Source: Pseudobutyrivibrio sp. OR37 (lineage in GTDB: Bacteria; Bacillota; Clostridia; Lachnospirales; Lachnospiraceae). Taken from it: DNA of 64,000 bases. The notes under the pieces are model-generated. The model saw only the letters and a program-made list of their open reading frames with translations. It made no database searches and was not told where the DNA came from. A program made the position numbers and the translations under genes. This document shows positions 62,231-64,000 of this stretch, in pieces. The stretch lies in contig NZ_FOQF01000018.1 of NCBI RefSeq assembly GCF_900113655.1, forward strand, positions 1 through 64,000, given 5' to 3'. The stretch's first letter is position 1. Each line of letters opens with the position of its first letter.

Positions 62231-62259
62231 ACAATATCATACGGAACATATTTTTGCAA
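62231..62259 (-). promoter_or_regulatory. Probable lexA promoter
   Basis: On the minus strand TTGCAA (62259-62254), a 17-bp spacer and TATTGT (62236-62231). Confidence 0.45.
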
Positions 62260-62269
62260 ACAAATTTTC

Positions 62270-62283
62270 CGAAATTTTGTTCG
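62270..62283. promoter_or_regulatory. LexA box 1 (one mismatch)
   Basis: CGAAATTTTGTTCG matches the Gram-positive SOS box core GAAC-N4-GTTC except at the fourth base of the left half. It lies between the lexA and yneA-like promoters. Confidence 0.6.
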
Positions 62284-62292
62284 GAAAACTAT

Positions 62293-62320
62293 TGACAAAA
62301 CGATTGTTCGGTATTATATT
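62293..62320 (+). promoter_or_regulatory. Promoter of the YneA-like gene
   Basis: TTGACA (62293-62298), a 16-bp spacer and TATATT (62315-62320). LexA boxes sit in its spacer and at its start site. Confidence 0.75.
62298..62309. promoter_or_regulatory. LexA box 2 (one mismatch)
   Basis: AAAC-GATT-GTTC differs from GAAC-N4-GTTC at the first base. It lies between the -35 and -10 of the yneA-like promoter. Confidence 0.5.
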
Positions 62321-62327
62321 GAAACCA

Positions 62328-62339
62328 GAACAAAGGTTC
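62328..62339. promoter_or_regulatory. LexA box 3 (perfect core)
   Basis: GAAC-AAAG-GTTC, a perfect match to the GAAC-N4-GTTC core, directly at the expected start of the yneA-like transcript. Confidence 0.75.
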
Positions 62340-62364
62340 CGAACACTTTTTTGGAGGCGTTGAT

Positions 62365-62694
62365 ATGAGAAGGTATAGTAAAGCTGAATTAATAGTAAGA
62401 AATAGAAAAATCATGGTGGGAGCAGTTGTTGTATTATCCTTATTATTAAGTATCATTTTATTCACTAATAGGGCAGCTGCAGAAGAAAACAGAACTGTAT
62501 ATACATATTATACCAGCTACGAAATCCAGTCTGGGGATACCCTTTGGAGCATCGCCGATCAGTTTATGGGGCCAGATTTTACTGATAAGGATGATTTTAT
62601 TGAAAATATTAAGACTATCAATCACCTAGGAGATGATAATATCACAGCAGGGAATTTCCTTGTTATAGAATATTCTTCTTACGATAAGCTATAG
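62365..62694 (+). CDS. yneA: YneA-like SOS cell division suppressor with LysM domain
   Basis: A 109-residue protein: a basic N-terminus, one membrane helix (about 16-34) and an extracytoplasmic LysM-like domain (about 50-104) with YEIQSGDTLWSIADQFMG and a final FLVIEY strand. Size, topology, position opposite lexA and SOS boxes all match B. subtilis YneA, which halts division after DNA damage. Sequence identity could not be measured, so orthology is inferred. TTGGAGGCG is the ribosome site. Confidence 0.85.
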   Translation: MRRYSKAELIVRNRKIMVGAVVVLSLLLSIILFTNRAAAEENRTVYTYYTSYEIQSGDTLWSIADQFMGPDFTDKDDFIENIKTINHLGDDNITAGNFLVIEYSSYDKL

Positions 62695-62698
62695 GTTA

Positions 62699-62728
62699 TT
62701 GTGGGCTTTTTCCTTAAGTAGCCCACAA
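62699..62728 (+). other. Stem-loop after the YneA-like gene
   Basis: TTGTGGGCT (62699-62707) pairs perfectly with AGCCCACAA (62720-62728), loop 12 nt. It is placed 5 nt after the stop codon, but no T run follows, so it may end or protect the transcript without being a standard terminator. Confidence 0.5.
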
Positions 62729-62749
62729 GAAGTCATAGTTATGTTACTA

Positions 62750-62778
62750 TTCAAACTCTCTTGCATATATGATAATAT
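62750..62778 (+). promoter_or_regulatory. Possible plsC promoter
   Basis: TTCAAA (62750-62755), a 17-bp spacer and TAATAT (62773-62778) with an upstream TG. A 6-bp hairpin (62803-62808/62813-62818) sits directly before the AGGAG ribosome site and could limit translation. Confidence 0.4.
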
Positions 62779-62830
62779 ATATACGAATTATATTTAGAAT
62801 TTACACAATATTTTGTGTTTAGGAGAGTTT

Positions 62831-63592
62831 ATGTTACGTTTTTTTATTGCAATCTTTTTTAATGCAAAGCGAGGGCCAAAGATTATCCCTACTATGCGTA
62901 AGATGATTAAACATAAAGATAAATACCCTGAAAAAACCAGATATGCCTATGCTTTACGTTTAATTCGATATCTTAAAAAGAGTGCCAGAATCACTACAGA
63001 AATATATGGAACTGAAAATCTTCCCGAAGAAGGCGGGTATGTTATGTACCCTAATCACCAGGGGAAATATGATGCTTTAGGCATCATGTATGCTCATAGA
63101 GAGCCTTGTACCTTTGTTATGGATAAGGCAAAGTCTTACGGCTTTCTAGTTCGTGAAATGGTAGATTTGCTTGGTGCTAAGCGCCTTGCACTTGACGATG
63201 TAAGACAGAACATCCGCATTATGGATCAGATTACAAAGGAAGTAGAACAAGGGAAGCGTTTTATCCTATTTTCAGAGGGTGGCTACGCTACTAATGGAAA
63301 TATTGTACAGCGCTTTAAGCCAGGTAGCTTTAAATGCGCCATGCGTGCAAAAGTGCCTATTATTCCAGTTACACTTATTGATTCATATCTTGCCTTTAAC
63401 AGCCTTAAACCTGGTCCTGTTACAACTAAAGTAATTTTCGGCAAGCCTATCACCTATGATACCTACAAGGATATGAAGACACATGAAGTGGCAGATATTG
63501 TTCGTTCCACTATTATCGCTACAATGGAGGAATTTGGTGTTTACGTCAACAATCCTGAGAACAATCCTGATATTTTAGATACTGATAATTAA
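62831..63592 (+). CDS. plsC: 1-acyl-sn-glycerol-3-phosphate acyltransferase (PlsC family)
   Basis: Adds an acyl chain to lysophosphatidate at the membrane. It has 253 residues. The HX4D catalytic motif is in PNHQGKYDALG (about 75-85), and the FSEGGYATNG segment (about 148-157) corresponds to the FPEGT acyl-acceptor motif. VPIIPVTLIDS (about 177-187) is also conserved. ATG 62831 with TTAGGAGAG is preferred to the in-frame ATG at 62813, which lies in a hairpin. Confidence 0.88.
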   Translation: MLRFFIAIFFNAKRGPKIIPTMRKMIKHKDKYPEKTRYAYALRLIRYLKKSARITTEIYGTENLPEEGGYVMYPNHQGKYDALGIMYAHREPCTFVMDKAKSYGFLVREMVDLLGAKRLALDDVRQNIRIMDQITKEVEQGKRFILFSEGGYATNGNIVQRFKPGSFKCAMRAKVPIIPVTLIDSYLAFNSLKPGPVTTKVIFGKPITYDTYKDMKTHEVADIVRSTIIATMEEFGVYVNNPENNPDILDTDN

Positions 63593-63624
63593 CATAAATT
63601 ATAATATTTTATATTTATACTCCT

Positions 63625-63665
63625 ATATGAAGCATTTGTAGCTAGCAATTGCTTCATATTATTTT
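63625..63665 (+). terminator. Terminator after plsC
   Basis: A 10-bp perfect stem (63625-63634 with 63650-63659), extended by 3 bp after a T-T mismatch, loop of 7, then a T-rich tail. Confidence 0.75.
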
Positions 63666-63686
63666 GCGTGAAAAAAGGAATTTGAA

Positions 63687-64000
63687 ATGGACGATTTATT
63701 TGATAAAAATATTAATATAGATACCTATAAACCAGAAAGCAAAGGCGTTCGAATTTATAAAGCTTTTGCTATGTTTAGATTCATATTTATTATTTATGCA
63801 TTATCATTTGAGTTTTTAGCATATTTTTGGTTACTAAAGAAAAATATATTTCAGAAATACTTAGAACCTCAAGCCTATCTATTGGTTGGCTTTTCAGTGC
63901 TATTTTTCTGCCTAATAGTATATGTAATAATTGATAATCTAGCATTTAGAAAGAAGCTTTTAGAGTCATCTCCAGAAGTAAATTTTGATTATTATTTCTA
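63687..64000 (+). CDS. Partial membrane protein, cut by the window end
   Basis: The frame is open from ATG 63687 (AAAAAGGAA upstream) to the last base, giving about 104 residues without a stop. After a hydrophilic N-terminus (MDDLFDKNINID) there are two membrane helices (about 30-50 and 68-88) with a short basic stretch between and an RKK loop after. I do not recognise the family from this fragment. Confidence 0.7.
   Translation, partial: MDDLFDKNINIDTYKPESKGVRIYKAFAMFRFIFIIYALSFEFLAYFWLLKKNIFQKYLEPQAYLLVGFSVLFFCLIVYVIIDNLAFRKKLLESSPEVNFDYYF

Overview
The window reads as a chromosomal segment of a low-GC Gram-positive anaerobe of the Clostridia, most likely Lachnospiraceae near Butyrivibrio/Pseudobutyrivibrio. 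This is inferred from the rnfCDGEAB order, the L27 precursor with its Prp protease, the short HisG with HisZ, RqcH, RemA and FakA, and the radical SAM/DUF2344/RNase G/rplU/prp/rpmA/obg order. Almost all genes lie on the + strand in tightly packed operons. I saw no prophage, insertion sequence, CRISPR array, tRNA or rRNA gene. No single obviously new multi-gene system is visible. The best candidates for novelty are a structured RNA at the left edge, an Rnf operon ending in a secreted flavoprotein reductase, a catalytically dead HisF-like domain fused to HisIE, and a giant surface protein inside the his operon.

Layout. 1-333: non-coding, with a ~263-nt multi-helix RNA candidate closed by a 26-position stem. 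334-2162: cheR and a convergent RNase H-fold exonuclease. 2324-9100: the rnf operon plus an FMN/FAD fumarate-reductase-like protein, ended by a strong terminator. 9269-12144: proline genes (proB, DUF896, 5-FCL, proA). 12164-15277: miaB, ruvA, ruvB. 15352-20703: zapA, a U32 peptidase-family protein, a FtsW/RodA protein and a class B PBP. 20829-25081: rpmB, then asp23, fakA and recG. rqcH runs in from the right on the other strand and overlaps recG. 26904-36419: a long housekeeping run from yicC to recU, covering translation, nucleotide, lipid and CoA enzymes and rRNA/tRNA modification. 36469-41349 (minus strand): a two-component system with a three-gene ABC-2 exporter. 41615-43360: a FIST-GGDEF protein. 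43495-53244: hisZ, hisG, hisD, a 1585-residue surface protein, hisB and hisIE. 53251-59696: radical SAM protein, DUF2344, RNase G, a small unknown, rplU, prp, rpmA and obg. 59708-61554: yhbY, a nadD-yqeK fusion and rsfS. 61583-62694: divergent lexA and a YneA-like SOS division inhibitor with LexA boxes between them. 62831-64000: plsC and the start of a membrane protein cut by the window end.

How the genes fit together. Rnf couples ferredoxin:NAD+ electron transfer to ion pumping, and the adjoining flavoprotein suggests an outward electron branch, perhaps to fumarate. RuvAB, RecG and RecU give a branch-migration and resolution set. ZapA, FtsW/RodA, the PBP and the YneA-like protein concern division and its SOS arrest. 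Prp would mature the L27 encoded beside it. The his cluster lacks hisC, hisH, hisA and hisF, which must lie elsewhere if the pathway is complete. Start codons were chosen by Shine-Dalgarno position. Promoters and terminators were read by eye and none was tested computationally.
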